NCBI RefSeq assembly: GCF_900115495.1
Contig: NZ_FOWR01000052.1
Span: forward strand, 1-32,515
From: Enterovibrio norvegicus DSM 15893
GTDB taxonomy: Bacteria > Pseudomonadota > Gammaproteobacteria > Enterobacterales > Vibrionaceae
DNA length: 32,515 nt
Direction: 5' to 3'
In this document: in pieces, positions 23,495 to 30,953 of the stretch
Numbering within the stretch: the first letter of the stretch is position 1
Layout: each line of letters begins with the position of its first letter
The notes under the pieces: generated by a model
Database searches by the model: none
The model's input: only the letters and a program-made list of their open reading frames with translations
Told to the model about the DNA's origin: nothing
Position numbers and translations under genes: made by a program

Positions 23495-24459
23495 GCTCAA
23501 CAACCACGCAAGTCCCAAATAGCCGAGATGCTCACACCATCATGACCAACATCAATGACGTGTACACCACCCCAACGCCCTACACCGCGTTTGATGATTG
23601 GGCCAGCTTCAGCCCTGCCTATGGCGACAACATTTTGTCTGACCCACAAAGCGCGATTGATCTCGCGAATGACTTGGTCGCGCACTACACCAATTCTGAG
23701 TTTCACAAAATGGCACCAGAGCGCGCGGACGATCTCGAACTGCGCTCTGTCAGAGATATCATCGCCCGTTACCACACGCTGAACACAGATCCAGCAGCCT
23801 CCATCACACCAGTGGGTGGACGTTGCCGCGACCTTGCATTACTGGTGTGCAGCCAGTTTCGCGCCCAAGGTGTGCCTGCTCGTCTTCGCTTTGGCTTCAC
23901 CCACATGTATTACGACACCAAACGCGCGCTGGCCGACCACGTGGTGGTGGAATACTTCGACGAAGGGCGCTGGAAAATCCTTGAGCCACGCGGCAGTTCG
24001 CGTTTGATGGCACATCAAGATCTGGGCATTAACCCCATCGACGTCGACCCGAAAAAATTCATCAATGGACCGCGTGCGTGGCACAACATCCGCAACAAAA
24101 ACATGCGTGCAGAATGGTTCAGCGGCACCACGCCCAATGCACAAATGGGCTTGTGGTACGTCAGAAAAATCATGCTGTTTGATTTGGCGAGCCTGTGCCG
24201 ATACGAAGCCGATGTGTTCGATTTGTGGGGCTATTTGACCGATTCAAAACCCGGCGTGATGCCGAAGTTCAAACCCCATTTAGACGCGCTCGACAACATC
24301 GCCGCGACAGATTTTCTGGATGAGCAAGCCTTCGCCGAATGCTATCAACTGCTGGTCCAAGACGAGCGCTTTTTACCAGACGGGGAAATCAGCGTGTCGC
24401 CCACCCTTGGCAAACGCTCAACCCTGTCAGTAAGGAAGGAAGACTATGTTCTATATTAG
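23491..24459 (+). CDS. Transglutaminase-like cysteine enzyme
   Basis: A 322-aa protein of the transglutaminase-like superfamily. The core reads GGRCRDLALLVCSQFRAQGV, with Cys112 the nucleophile, followed by PARLRFGFTHMYY. ADHVVVEYFDEGRWKILEPR supplies His150, with Glu165 where the third residue is commonly Asp. In andrimid synthesis a transglutaminase homologue (AdmF) makes an amide bond between thioester-bound substrates, so an amide-forming step is a reasonable guess here. ATG 23491 is chosen over an upstream in-frame start because it shares ATGA with the previous stop and has GGAG before it. The end overlaps the next gene by 14 bp. The substrate is unknown. Confidence 0.72.
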   Translation: MSSTTTQVPNSRDAHTIMTNINDVYTTPTPYTAFDDWASFSPAYGDNILSDPQSAIDLANDLVAHYTNSEFHKMAPERADDLELRSVRDIIARYHTLNTDPAASITPVGGRCRDLALLVCSQFRAQGVPARLRFGFTHMYYDTKRALADHVVVEYFDEGRWKILEPRGSSRLMAHQDLGINPIDVDPKKFINGPRAWHNIRNKNMRAEWFSGTTPNAQMGLWYVRKIMLFDLASLCRYEADVFDLWGYLTDSKPGVMPKFKPHLDALDNIAATDFLDEQAFAECYQLLVQDERFLPDGEISVSPTLGKRSTLSVRKEDYVLY

Positions 24460-25432
24460 TCGCAACATCACGGCTGACGCGCCGCGGGTGCTGAACGTGT
24501 TGGACGACCACGATGCGCTGTTCCTGAGCGCATCCTCCGCCAAAGTGTTTAGCCAATGGTATGGGTTCAAAGAATTGCCCTACTACGACCACACGCCCTG
24601 CACCGAGTATTACCAGCAGGCATTGCAAACCTACGTGGAATCGGATGATGCGAAGGACAGCGGCACGCCCAAATCTCTCGCTGACACTTACGATGCCGTC
24701 GTACACAACCATACCGGCGCGTTATGCGGCGTGTTCGGCGAGCGTGTGATGCTGCGAAGCAGCCGCGCCACACTCAATAACGACGACCCAAAAGACAGCA
24801 ATTGGCTGCCCTTCTCCTCGTCTGCCGCCAAGTGCGCCACGCCCATGCAGCTGATGAAATACTTCGAACGCAACCGCGCCCTCAACAACATCTTGTTGGT
24901 CACGGGTGACATTGCAGACAACGTGGACATGCGCGTTAATCCCGTTGCTTTGAGTTCAGACACCATCAACATGGTGAAACTCAGCCGCACCCCGAGCGAT
25001 ATCTCCGTATTGTCCGTCGCGACCTTGTTCGACGGCCAATTCTCCGGCGGGATTTACCTTGAATCTAATGACGGCATTCAAGAGAAGTACAACGCGTTCT
25101 ACCAAATCAACGTCGAGAAAGTGGTCGACCGCTGTTTGAAAGAGGCCAACCTCACCCGAGAAGACATTGACGTGGTGCTGCCACACAACGTCAACGCACA
25201 AACATGGAAGAAATTGGCTGCAAAATTAGGCATTTCTATTGATAAGGTTTACACCAAAAACATCGCCCGATATGGTCACTGCTTCGGCGGTGATCTGTTC
25301 GTTAATCTCAATGATTTGTACAACGAATTAGATAGCCCACGAACCGTCACCTGCTTAGCCGTTGCGGCAGGTATTGGTGCCTCTTTTGGTGCCACACTCT
25401 TCGGCATATCTAAAGGAAAGGAAACTGAATGA
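24446..25432 (+). CDS. KASIII-like acyltransferase/condensing enzyme 3
   Basis: A 328-aa third KASIII-like paralogue. The nucleophile is Cys130 (SSSAAKCATPMQLMKYF). The base is the His in VVLPHNVNAQTWKKL, and the former Asn position is His in RYGHCFGGDLFVNLNDL. The end has AVAAGIGASFGATLFG. All three paralogues therefore keep Cys and His and share a G-H-C-F/Y-x-x-D segment, which argues for one specialised clade with altered chemistry rather than fatty-acid initiation. It follows the transglutaminase-like gene rather than a ligase. It overlaps the last gene by ATGA. Confidence 0.78.
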   Translation: MFYISRNITADAPRVLNVLDDHDALFLSASSAKVFSQWYGFKELPYYDHTPCTEYYQQALQTYVESDDAKDSGTPKSLADTYDAVVHNHTGALCGVFGERVMLRSSRATLNNDDPKDSNWLPFSSSAAKCATPMQLMKYFERNRALNNILLVTGDIADNVDMRVNPVALSSDTINMVKLSRTPSDISVLSVATLFDGQFSGGIYLESNDGIQEKYNAFYQINVEKVVDRCLKEANLTREDIDVVLPHNVNAQTWKKLAAKLGISIDKVYTKNIARYGHCFGGDLFVNLNDLYNELDSPRTVTCLAVAAGIGASFGATLFGISKGKETE

Positions 25433-26433
25433 GAGGTCGATTGAAGAAAATGAGTATTTTTCTGATTTCCACTATCGTCGTGCTCGGCGTTATCGTGTTG
25501 GCAGTTTTTCTGCTGCAACGCCCGCCCGTCGATCCCGCGCTAGAGAAAGGCCTAGAGGTCTCTAAATTCACCGTGGAAGATGCAACAGGCCAAACCGAAC
25601 TTACCGCCCAAGTGTGGCAACTTCCCCCTGAGAACGCAGAGCCGCCAAAAGGCGTGATCTTAATGTCTCACGGGTTTTCTGCCACCGCAGGCACATTGCG
25701 TGTTTATGCCGCCCAATTGGCGCGCGCTGGTTATGTGGTCGCCGCCGTCACCCATGACGATCTCAAAGGTTTGCGCAGCGGCCTGGTAGAAAACGACCCC
25801 ATGGTCGCAAGGCAGCGCCACTTGCAGCTATTGCTCGAACAGCTTTACGCGAGCGATGAACAAAACACCCTGCGCACGCTACCTGTTGGCATCTTGGGTT
25901 ACTCCCTCGGTGGTTATGCCGCGCTCACCAGCACCGCATTCCCGCCAGTGCTAGACAAGCAACCTGCGTTTTGTGAAACCCAGCCACGCGGCGAAAACAT
26001 CTTGTTGTGTAACCCGCGCTTTAGGCAACGCATTCAAGCGATTTTGTCTCAAGAACCCAACGCGGCAGCACGAAGCCAAACACCCGCGATTCCCGCATCG
26101 GCCATTGCGTTGTTTGCCCCAGCTTACACGCAGCTCGTTGACATGGCAGACCAAGAAAACACCCCTGCCGTGTTTCTTGCCAACGGTCAGTTTGATGAAT
26201 ACGTGAGCCCAACGGACATGCAATCCCTCGCGCAATCGCACAGCTACATTAAAGCACACAAGGAACTGGAAGATGCCGGCCACTATGTGTACCTGCCTTC
26301 ATGCCCTTGGCCGCTCTCCCTCTTTATGGAGAACTGCAAAGACCCAAAACCGATAGAACGCGCACCCAAGCAAACTGCGTTAGCGAACGAATTGGTGGCG
26401 TTTTTTGATGAGAACTTGGTGGGGGCGAATTAG
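25429..26433 (+). CDS. Membrane-anchored periplasmic alpha/beta hydrolase
   Basis: A 334-aa protein with an N-terminal signal anchor (about residues 8-29, SIFLISTIVVLGVIVLAVFL) that should place the hydrolase domain in the periplasm. The core shows GVILMSHGFSATAGTLRVYA (oxyanion region), GYVVAAVTHDD, the nucleophile elbow LGYSLGGYAAL, the acid region LANGQFDEYVSP, and the catalytic His in EDAGHYVYLP. It resembles the PAF-acetylhydrolase and dienelactone-hydrolase-like group. Four Cys in the domain may pair outside the cytoplasm. As last gene of the operon and its only exported enzyme, it may remove a masking group from the exported product or degrade it. That role is inferred. Confidence 0.75.
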   Translation: MRGRLKKMSIFLISTIVVLGVIVLAVFLLQRPPVDPALEKGLEVSKFTVEDATGQTELTAQVWQLPPENAEPPKGVILMSHGFSATAGTLRVYAAQLARAGYVVAAVTHDDLKGLRSGLVENDPMVARQRHLQLLLEQLYASDEQNTLRTLPVGILGYSLGGYAALTSTAFPPVLDKQPAFCETQPRGENILLCNPRFRQRIQAILSQEPNAAARSQTPAIPASAIALFAPAYTQLVDMADQENTPAVFLANGQFDEYVSPTDMQSLAQSHSYIKAHKELEDAGHYVYLPSCPWPLSLFMENCKDPKPIERAPKQTALANELVAFFDENLVGAN

Positions 26434-26462
26434 GACAAAGCTAGTTAGAACGAATACTGAAT

Positions 26463-26499
26463 GGCGCTAAGCATGTCTGGATAGATGTGCTTGGCGTTG
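26463..26499 (+). terminator. Long hairpin after the biosynthetic operon
   Basis: GCGCTAAGCATGTCT and AGATGTGCTTGGCGT (26464-26497) form a stem of about 14 bp with a few GU pairs. No T run follows directly, so it may be a rho-dependent or processing signal rather than a classic terminator. Confidence 0.45.
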
Positions 26500-26629
26500 G
26501 TTCCTCACACTGCCAGCCACGAAAGCAATTCGCATATTGGGACTGTTTTTTTTGACCCTAATCTGTATACACTTTCTGCATAGCCGTCGGGACGATTAGT
26601 GTTTCTAGTGATAAAAGGTAGGAAAAACT

Positions 26630-27274
26630 ATGCCTAAATTGCCTTTTGGCCTTTCCATCATAATGGGTATTTCTGGATGCACATTTCATCCATCCGCCAT
26701 GCATGTAGATATCACCAATGTTGAAATAACTAATCAAAAAGCCCCGTCGATAGCTCGGGAAAATTTAGGCGACGTAAGGCTACCGACCGTTGAAATAAGT
26801 TTGACTGGAAATGCACTTGTCTATACCACCGACAACAATCAATTGAGTCAGTTTCGCTGTGAAGTTATGAACGGCAAAGAGAAGCTGGTTCGTTATTCAA
26901 TGGGACAATTAGGAGATTTTATCTATCTTGATAGTGATGGAGTCTGGCAGGATTTTTCCCTAAGTGACGTTGAAGATTCATCGTCGAAACTAACCAGTTT
27001 CTCAGCTCTCGTTTATCGAGATCTCAAGGTCGTGTTTTATGCTAGAGAAGCCGATTCCAAGGTTGGAAAAACAACCCGCCATGACTTGCTGTCGTTAGAT
27101 TTCACACATGTCCAATGCAATGTCGTTGGTGTGACTTGGCCGATTTCCCTGAACTATTCGAATGACATTATCATCACCAAAGCACAGTTAGTTCAGAGTT
27201 ATCGTGATTTCTTGCTCAAAGAAAACATGGCAGAAATCAAAGACATTTTAGCGACTGAAAGGCAACTTCTATAG
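26630..27274 (+). CDS. Lipoprotein of unknown function
   Basis: A 214-aa protein with a short signal peptide and lipobox (SIIMGISGC, Cys17 the lipidated residue), so it is probably anchored to the inner or outer membrane. The mature part starts TFHPSAMHVDITNVEITNQK and is mostly beta-rich, with a charged helix at the end (ENMAEIKDILATERQLL). I recognise no domain. AGG-TAGGAAAAA precedes the ATG. It is lower in GC than the biosynthetic operon and stands alone between that operon and a GGGGACAGACAC repeat. A link to the cluster is not supported. Confidence 0.7.
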   Translation: MPKLPFGLSIIMGISGCTFHPSAMHVDITNVEITNQKAPSIARENLGDVRLPTVEISLTGNALVYTTDNNQLSQFRCEVMNGKEKLVRYSMGQLGDFIYLDSDGVWQDFSLSDVEDSSSKLTSFSALVYRDLKVVFYAREADSKVGKTTRHDLLSLDFTHVQCNVVGVTWPISLNYSNDIIITKAQLVQSYRDFLLKENMAEIKDILATERQLL

Positions 27275-27293
27275 ACATAAGCACTTTAAGCCA

Positions 27294-27316
27294 GATTGCT
27301 GCGGGGACAGACACTC
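27294..27316. repeat. Copy of the GATTGCTGCGGGGACAGACAC repeat
   Basis: GATTGCTGCGGGGACAGACA followed by CTC. It is identical over 23 bp to 32142-32164 and shares the core with the copies at 835-918. It lies between two convergent genes. Confidence 0.85.
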
Positions 27317-27372
27317 TAGAAAGCTGAGGTATTCCGCCTAAGCCGCAAAAGATCGACGGGGTACGCCGCGAT

Positions 27373-28320
27373 TTACTCCGGCATTCTCGCCAAACAATAT
27401 TCGGAGATGGCCAAGTCTAATTTAGCGATGCCTGTCAAATCACAGATTGTGATACCAGGACTTGGCCCTCGAAGCACATCTCCTAATTCAATGGGCGTAA
27501 ATGCCTCCCCAAACATATCGTCGGATATTCCCTTTAGCTCACCCAAGACGGCAGACTGACTGATGTCATCGCATACCCAACGGTTGCTTTCTAACACCAA
27601 AGCTTCTTCCAACTCCCGCTTTTCTGCGCTATCAGACCCCATTGCAACAATCAGAAGATCACGAGACTGACGAGTACCAAGTACCGCCTCTTTATGCAGC
27701 ACAGGCGTTCGACTGGTGGTTGCTGTGATCACCAAATCGGCATTAGCCATTGCAAGCGCCTCATCCGTAAAATAGGCCACCTTGATACCATGCGTGTCTA
27801 ACGCCCAGTCGACAAAACACTTAAGACTTTCGGTGTTTCTACCAAAACATCTGATTTCTTTGGGTTGCCTTACGAGCATTAGCGCAGAGAGTTGCATTCT
27901 CGCCTGTCGTCCTGTTCCGACTATCACCGCGATGTCGAGCGTTTGAGGGGCAAGTAAATCGATGGCATACCCGCCCGCTGCTGCTGTGCGTATCTGGGTC
28001 AAATAGCCATTGTCTGCAAGCACCGCCTTTAATTGACCCGAGGCTGAGTCATACACTGCGTTCATACCGTGTGTCTCGGAGACATTGCCTCCGTTGGGGC
28101 GGTAATTGCCCGCCATTTTCACCACAAAGTGCTTTTTCAATGCCGTGTAAAATGACTTCACGCACAGTAAGCCATTCAACGGTGCCAACATCATCTGCTG
28201 CACAGGAGGTTGGCAGGTAAATGCAGCACCCTCTGACTGAAATGCTGCACCCATTTCAACAATCACATCACTATTTAGCGAGACAATGTTGCGAATGTCC
28301 GCTTCGTTCATAACCACCAT
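27373..28320 (-). CDS. Ornithine cyclodeaminase/mu-crystallin family protein
   Basis: A 315-aa NAD(P)-dependent enzyme. The Rossmann motif is IAVIVGTGRQARMQLSAL (about residues 129-147). The substrate lobe has HFVVKMAGNYRPN and the arginine in YLTQIRTAAAGGYA. The end shows ELGDVLRGPSPGITICDLTG. Family members are cyclodeaminases, imine reductases or amino-acid dehydrogenases. Paired with a threonine-dehydratase-like gene 11 bp upstream, it resembles EutB-EutC of ectoine breakdown, or the dehydratase and iminosuccinate reductase (BhcB, BhcD) of the beta-hydroxyaspartate cycle. The partner genes of both pathways are absent here, so I assign neither. GGGTGGG precedes the ATG. Confidence 0.85.
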   Translation of the reverse strand: MVVMNEADIRNIVSLNSDVIVEMGAAFQSEGAAFTCQPPVQQMMLAPLNGLLCVKSFYTALKKHFVVKMAGNYRPNGGNVSETHGMNAVYDSASGQLKAVLADNGYLTQIRTAAAGGYAIDLLAPQTLDIAVIVGTGRQARMQLSALMLVRQPKEIRCFGRNTESLKCFVDWALDTHGIKVAYFTDEALAMANADLVITATTSRTPVLHKEAVLGTRQSRDLLIVAMGSDSAEKRELEEALVLESNRWVCDDISQSAVLGELKGISDDMFGEAFTPIELGDVLRGPSPGITICDLTGIAKLDLAISEYCLARMPE

Positions 28321-28331
28321 ATTCCCACCCT

Positions 28332-29288
28332 TTATGACTGCGCGGAAAAATCACGGTTACGCCCGCTGACAACGCAAAGGATCTGTTTTCCCTCGCGCCT
28401 CTCCCCGTCGGTCAAGGCAGCTGCCAGCGTAATCGCGCCGCACGGTTCAGTTGCGAGTCCAAGATAGGATTCCAACATGTTCATGGATGCACGAACCTCA
28501 TCATCGGACGCTGCGATAAAACGGGTAACATTTCCCTTCACTATCGGCCAAGTAAGCTCGCCCGGCATTGGGTGTGGAGGAAGAATCGCATCACAGATAG
28601 AGGGGCCAGTTTGCGCATAATGTGTCCGTTGGCCTTTGTTCATCGAGTTAAACCAAGGCCGAGATACGTCTGATTCCACCCCCACTATTTCACAACGAGG
28701 AAAATGTTTGGCAATGGCTATCGACACGCCAGCGAGGTACCCACCGCCAGACGCTGGTACGTAACAATAGTCAGGTGTGATATGTCGGCTATGACAATAA
28801 TCGACCATCTCAAGACCACTTGTACCCTGACCCGCGATAACTTCTGGATGGTCATAGGGCCGGATCAGAGACAGTCCCTGTTCTTTTTCATAGTGTTCGG
28901 CAATCGCCTCCCTGGTTTCAGTTTCAGGATCAAACAAGACAACATCAGCACCCAATAATCGTGTGTTCTCAATTTTTACAGCGTTCGCTGTCTTGGGCAT
29001 GATGATGACACTTCTCACGCCAAACGTTAGGCCTGCATAGGCCACCGCCTGCGCATGGTTGCCCGTGGAAAAGGCAACAACGCCTGCCTGTTTTTGTGCG
29101 TCAGAGAGCGTCGACACAGCATTGATTGCCCCTCGAAGCTTAAATGCACCTGTTGGGCATAAGCAGTCGGCCTTCATGAAAACAGATCCCTTCATGTGCT
29201 TATCGAGTAACGGTGACGAGAGCATAGGGGTAACGTCCATATAAGGTTGGATATTGTCTCTTGCTTCAATCAACATCTGATAGTTCAT
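28332..29288 (-). CDS. Threonine/serine dehydratase-like PLP enzyme
   Basis: A 318-aa fold-type II PLP enzyme of the serine racemase/threonine ammonia-lyase group. The PLP Lys is Lys50 in CPTGAFKLRGAINA. FSTGNHAQAVAYAG is the substrate-carboxylate loop and PASGGGYLAGVSIA the phosphate-binding glycine loop. It lacks the regulatory ACT domain of biosynthetic IlvA, so it is a catabolic or specialised form. The chemistry is likely elimination of water from a hydroxy amino acid, giving an enamine/imine that the downstream cyclodeaminase-family enzyme could reduce. It is the first gene of a two-gene unit, with a divergent LysR gene 207 bp away as likely regulator. Confidence 0.88.
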   Translation of the reverse strand: MNYQMLIEARDNIQPYMDVTPMLSSPLLDKHMKGSVFMKADCLCPTGAFKLRGAINAVSTLSDAQKQAGVVAFSTGNHAQAVAYAGLTFGVRSVIIMPKTANAVKIENTRLLGADVVLFDPETETREAIAEHYEKEQGLSLIRPYDHPEVIAGQGTSGLEMVDYCHSRHITPDYCYVPASGGGYLAGVSIAIAKHFPRCEIVGVESDVSRPWFNSMNKGQRTHYAQTGPSICDAILPPHPMPGELTWPIVKGNVTRFIAASDDEVRASMNMLESYLGLATEPCGAITLAAALTDGERREGKQILCVVSGRNRDFSAQS

Positions 29289-29436
29289 TTACCTTTCCTT
29301 GATTCTGTTTAAAGGCGCGAGCACCAGCAACCGATGTTCCTGCATAAGTGATTTTGGCAATGTCATTCCACTATTTAGAGTCTAGAGCGTGACAAAACGA
29401 AAACAATCAGGATTTCTCGCTAACACACTTTAGAAA

Positions 29437-29458
29437 ATCTTAACTATTATGGTGAGAT
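29437..29458. promoter_or_regulatory. Candidate LysR-type operator
   Basis: ATCTTAAC and GGTGAGAT, separated by TATTAT, form an imperfect inverted repeat (6 of 8). It lies in the divergent region, about 40 bp before the LysR start. The position and size fit an autoregulatory LysR site. Confidence 0.4.
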
Positions 29459-29495
29459 AAAAGGAAACTATTCACGAAGGTCAAGGCAAACAACG

Positions 29496-30416
29496 ATGCC
29501 AATATTTCCATCAATGAACGGACTGCGTGTATTTGAAGCAGTTGGGAAACATCAGAGTATCCGACAGGCAGCCAAAACACTCCACATCAGCGAATCTGCG
29601 GTTAGCCAGCAAATTAAAAACCTCGAAGAACGTTTGCAGGTAAAACTAATTGAAAAGGTTGGGCGAGACATACAACTCACCGAAAAAGGCGCGCTGTTTT
29701 ACCCCTTCATAAAAAACGGTATGGCTGCCTTTTCGGAAGGGCTCTGCGCACTTGAAGAAGCGCAAAGTGATCAATTAGTCACGATATCAGTCATCCCTTC
29801 TATGGCGAAATGGTTGATACATAAGCTCCCTGATTTCCACCGCTCCAACCCTGGCATTCGTGTCCGTGTGCATTCAAGCAATACACAAGTTGATGAACAC
29901 AATGTTGAGGTAGATTTTTCCTTACGATTCGGTTTAGGCAACTATAAGGGCATGGTGGCGACACCAATCTTGCACGACAAAATCGTGATAGTCGCAGCGC
30001 CATCAATAATGACAAGCGACAAAGGAAAGACAGAGCATGAGAACGCACTTTCTCTGCCTTGGCTGGGCTATCACGCCAAAGACATTGATGATATCAATCA
30101 CGCTATTCAGAGGTTTACAGGGGATACAACTCAAAATATCGCGAAATTATCATCCGAAATTGATGTTAATGACGCAGTGTATGTTTTAGAAGCTGCAATA
30201 TCCGGTCAAGGGATCGCCGTAACCAGGCACACGATGGCAGTTCAATATTTGGCATCTGCACAGCTTGATTGCTTATTTGAAATGCCAACCTTTACCACAT
30301 TCAGTTACTTCATTGTTCACCCCAAAAAACGACCTTTATCTAAAGAAACGGACATATTCAGCCGTTGGCTAAAAAACAACCTCATTAAAGATTTTCCAGA
30401 GTTGGCATTTTATTAG
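29496..30416 (+). CDS. LysR-family transcriptional regulator (GcvA-like)
   Basis: A 306-aa LysR-type regulator. The N-terminal winged helix-turn-helix is clear (GLRVFEAVGKHQSIRQAAKT, then HISESAVSQQIKNLEERL, residues about 8-45), followed by the linker helix. The effector-binding domain spans about 90-300. PSMNGLRVFEAVGKH and the overall layout place it near the GcvA subgroup. It is divergently placed from the dehydratase/cyclodeaminase unit, the standard arrangement for a LysR regulator and its target, so it probably responds to the amino acid that unit degrades. No ribosome binding site stronger than AAGG is visible. Confidence 0.88.
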   Translation: MPIFPSMNGLRVFEAVGKHQSIRQAAKTLHISESAVSQQIKNLEERLQVKLIEKVGRDIQLTEKGALFYPFIKNGMAAFSEGLCALEEAQSDQLVTISVIPSMAKWLIHKLPDFHRSNPGIRVRVHSSNTQVDEHNVEVDFSLRFGLGNYKGMVATPILHDKIVIVAAPSIMTSDKGKTEHENALSLPWLGYHAKDIDDINHAIQRFTGDTTQNIAKLSSEIDVNDAVYVLEAAISGQGIAVTRHTMAVQYLASAQLDCLFEMPTFTTFSYFIVHPKKRPLSKETDIFSRWLKNNLIKDFPELAFY

Positions 30417-30953
30417 CGTCATACCCAAATCGCATCAAGGCAAGGCAGTGCAGGGGCAGATACTGGCAAACCTCGCTATATCTATTGGAACCTTCTACCC
30501 GCCGTTCATTGCCACGGTGCTGGGGATTGATTGCTGCGAAGACCGACACTCAACATCGATGGCATCACCGATCCTGCTCTCCGTATCTATAACCCCTCTA
30601 ACTGCCCCATTGAAAAGTGTGGAGAATCTAAGAGCCATTTCACTCACGCTTCTGGCTCTTTCTCTTATCTCCTATCTTGATACTCACAATCTCACTTTCT
30701 TGTGCCTTACCCTTATCTCGATACTCGCAATCTCACCTCTCGCAACCTGTTCTCCCCATTTTCTTAACCGAATCAGACTATTCCCAATAACGACGCATTT
30801 TCCCACCACCGCCTTTGCTAGGTTCAATCTAAGTGGCTTTCTTTATTGCTGTTTTGTTAGAGCGCTAATACAGAATTTACGTTTAACACACATCAAATAA
30901 GCATCTGCTTTCACAACATAATGATGACCAAATAATTAATATAGGCGCATACT
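30417..30953. other. 537-bp region without a convincing gene
   Basis: A 150-codon frame opens from a GTG at 30448, but it has no ribosome binding site, an odd Leu/Ser/Thr composition and no recognisable motif. The stretch includes a diverged copy of the GATTGCTGCGGGGACAGACA repeat (30529-30551) and two 23-bp direct repeats at 30673-30695 and 30714-30736 (TATCTYGATACTCRCAATCT plus CAC). It is probably decayed or intergenic. Confidence 0.55.
30529..30551. repeat. Diverged copy of the GATTGCTGCGGGGACAGACA repeat
   Basis: GATTGCTGCGAAGACCGACA followed by CTC differs from the copies at 27294 and 32142 at three positions. Similarity continues past it: CAACATCGATGGCA here against CAAAATCGGTGGCA at 32164. 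The unit is therefore longer than the core. Confidence 0.7.

Noticed and set aside
17358-26433. Carrier protein or thiolation domain hidden in the operon
   Set aside because: I looked for the DSL/LGGxS-type phosphopantetheine site at the ends of both ligases and in short frames between genes. None is present, and the genes overlap, leaving no room.
30448-30900. 150-codon open frame from a GTG
   Set aside because: No ribosome binding site, unusual composition, internal direct repeats and an embedded copy of a non-coding repeat. Treated as intergenic.
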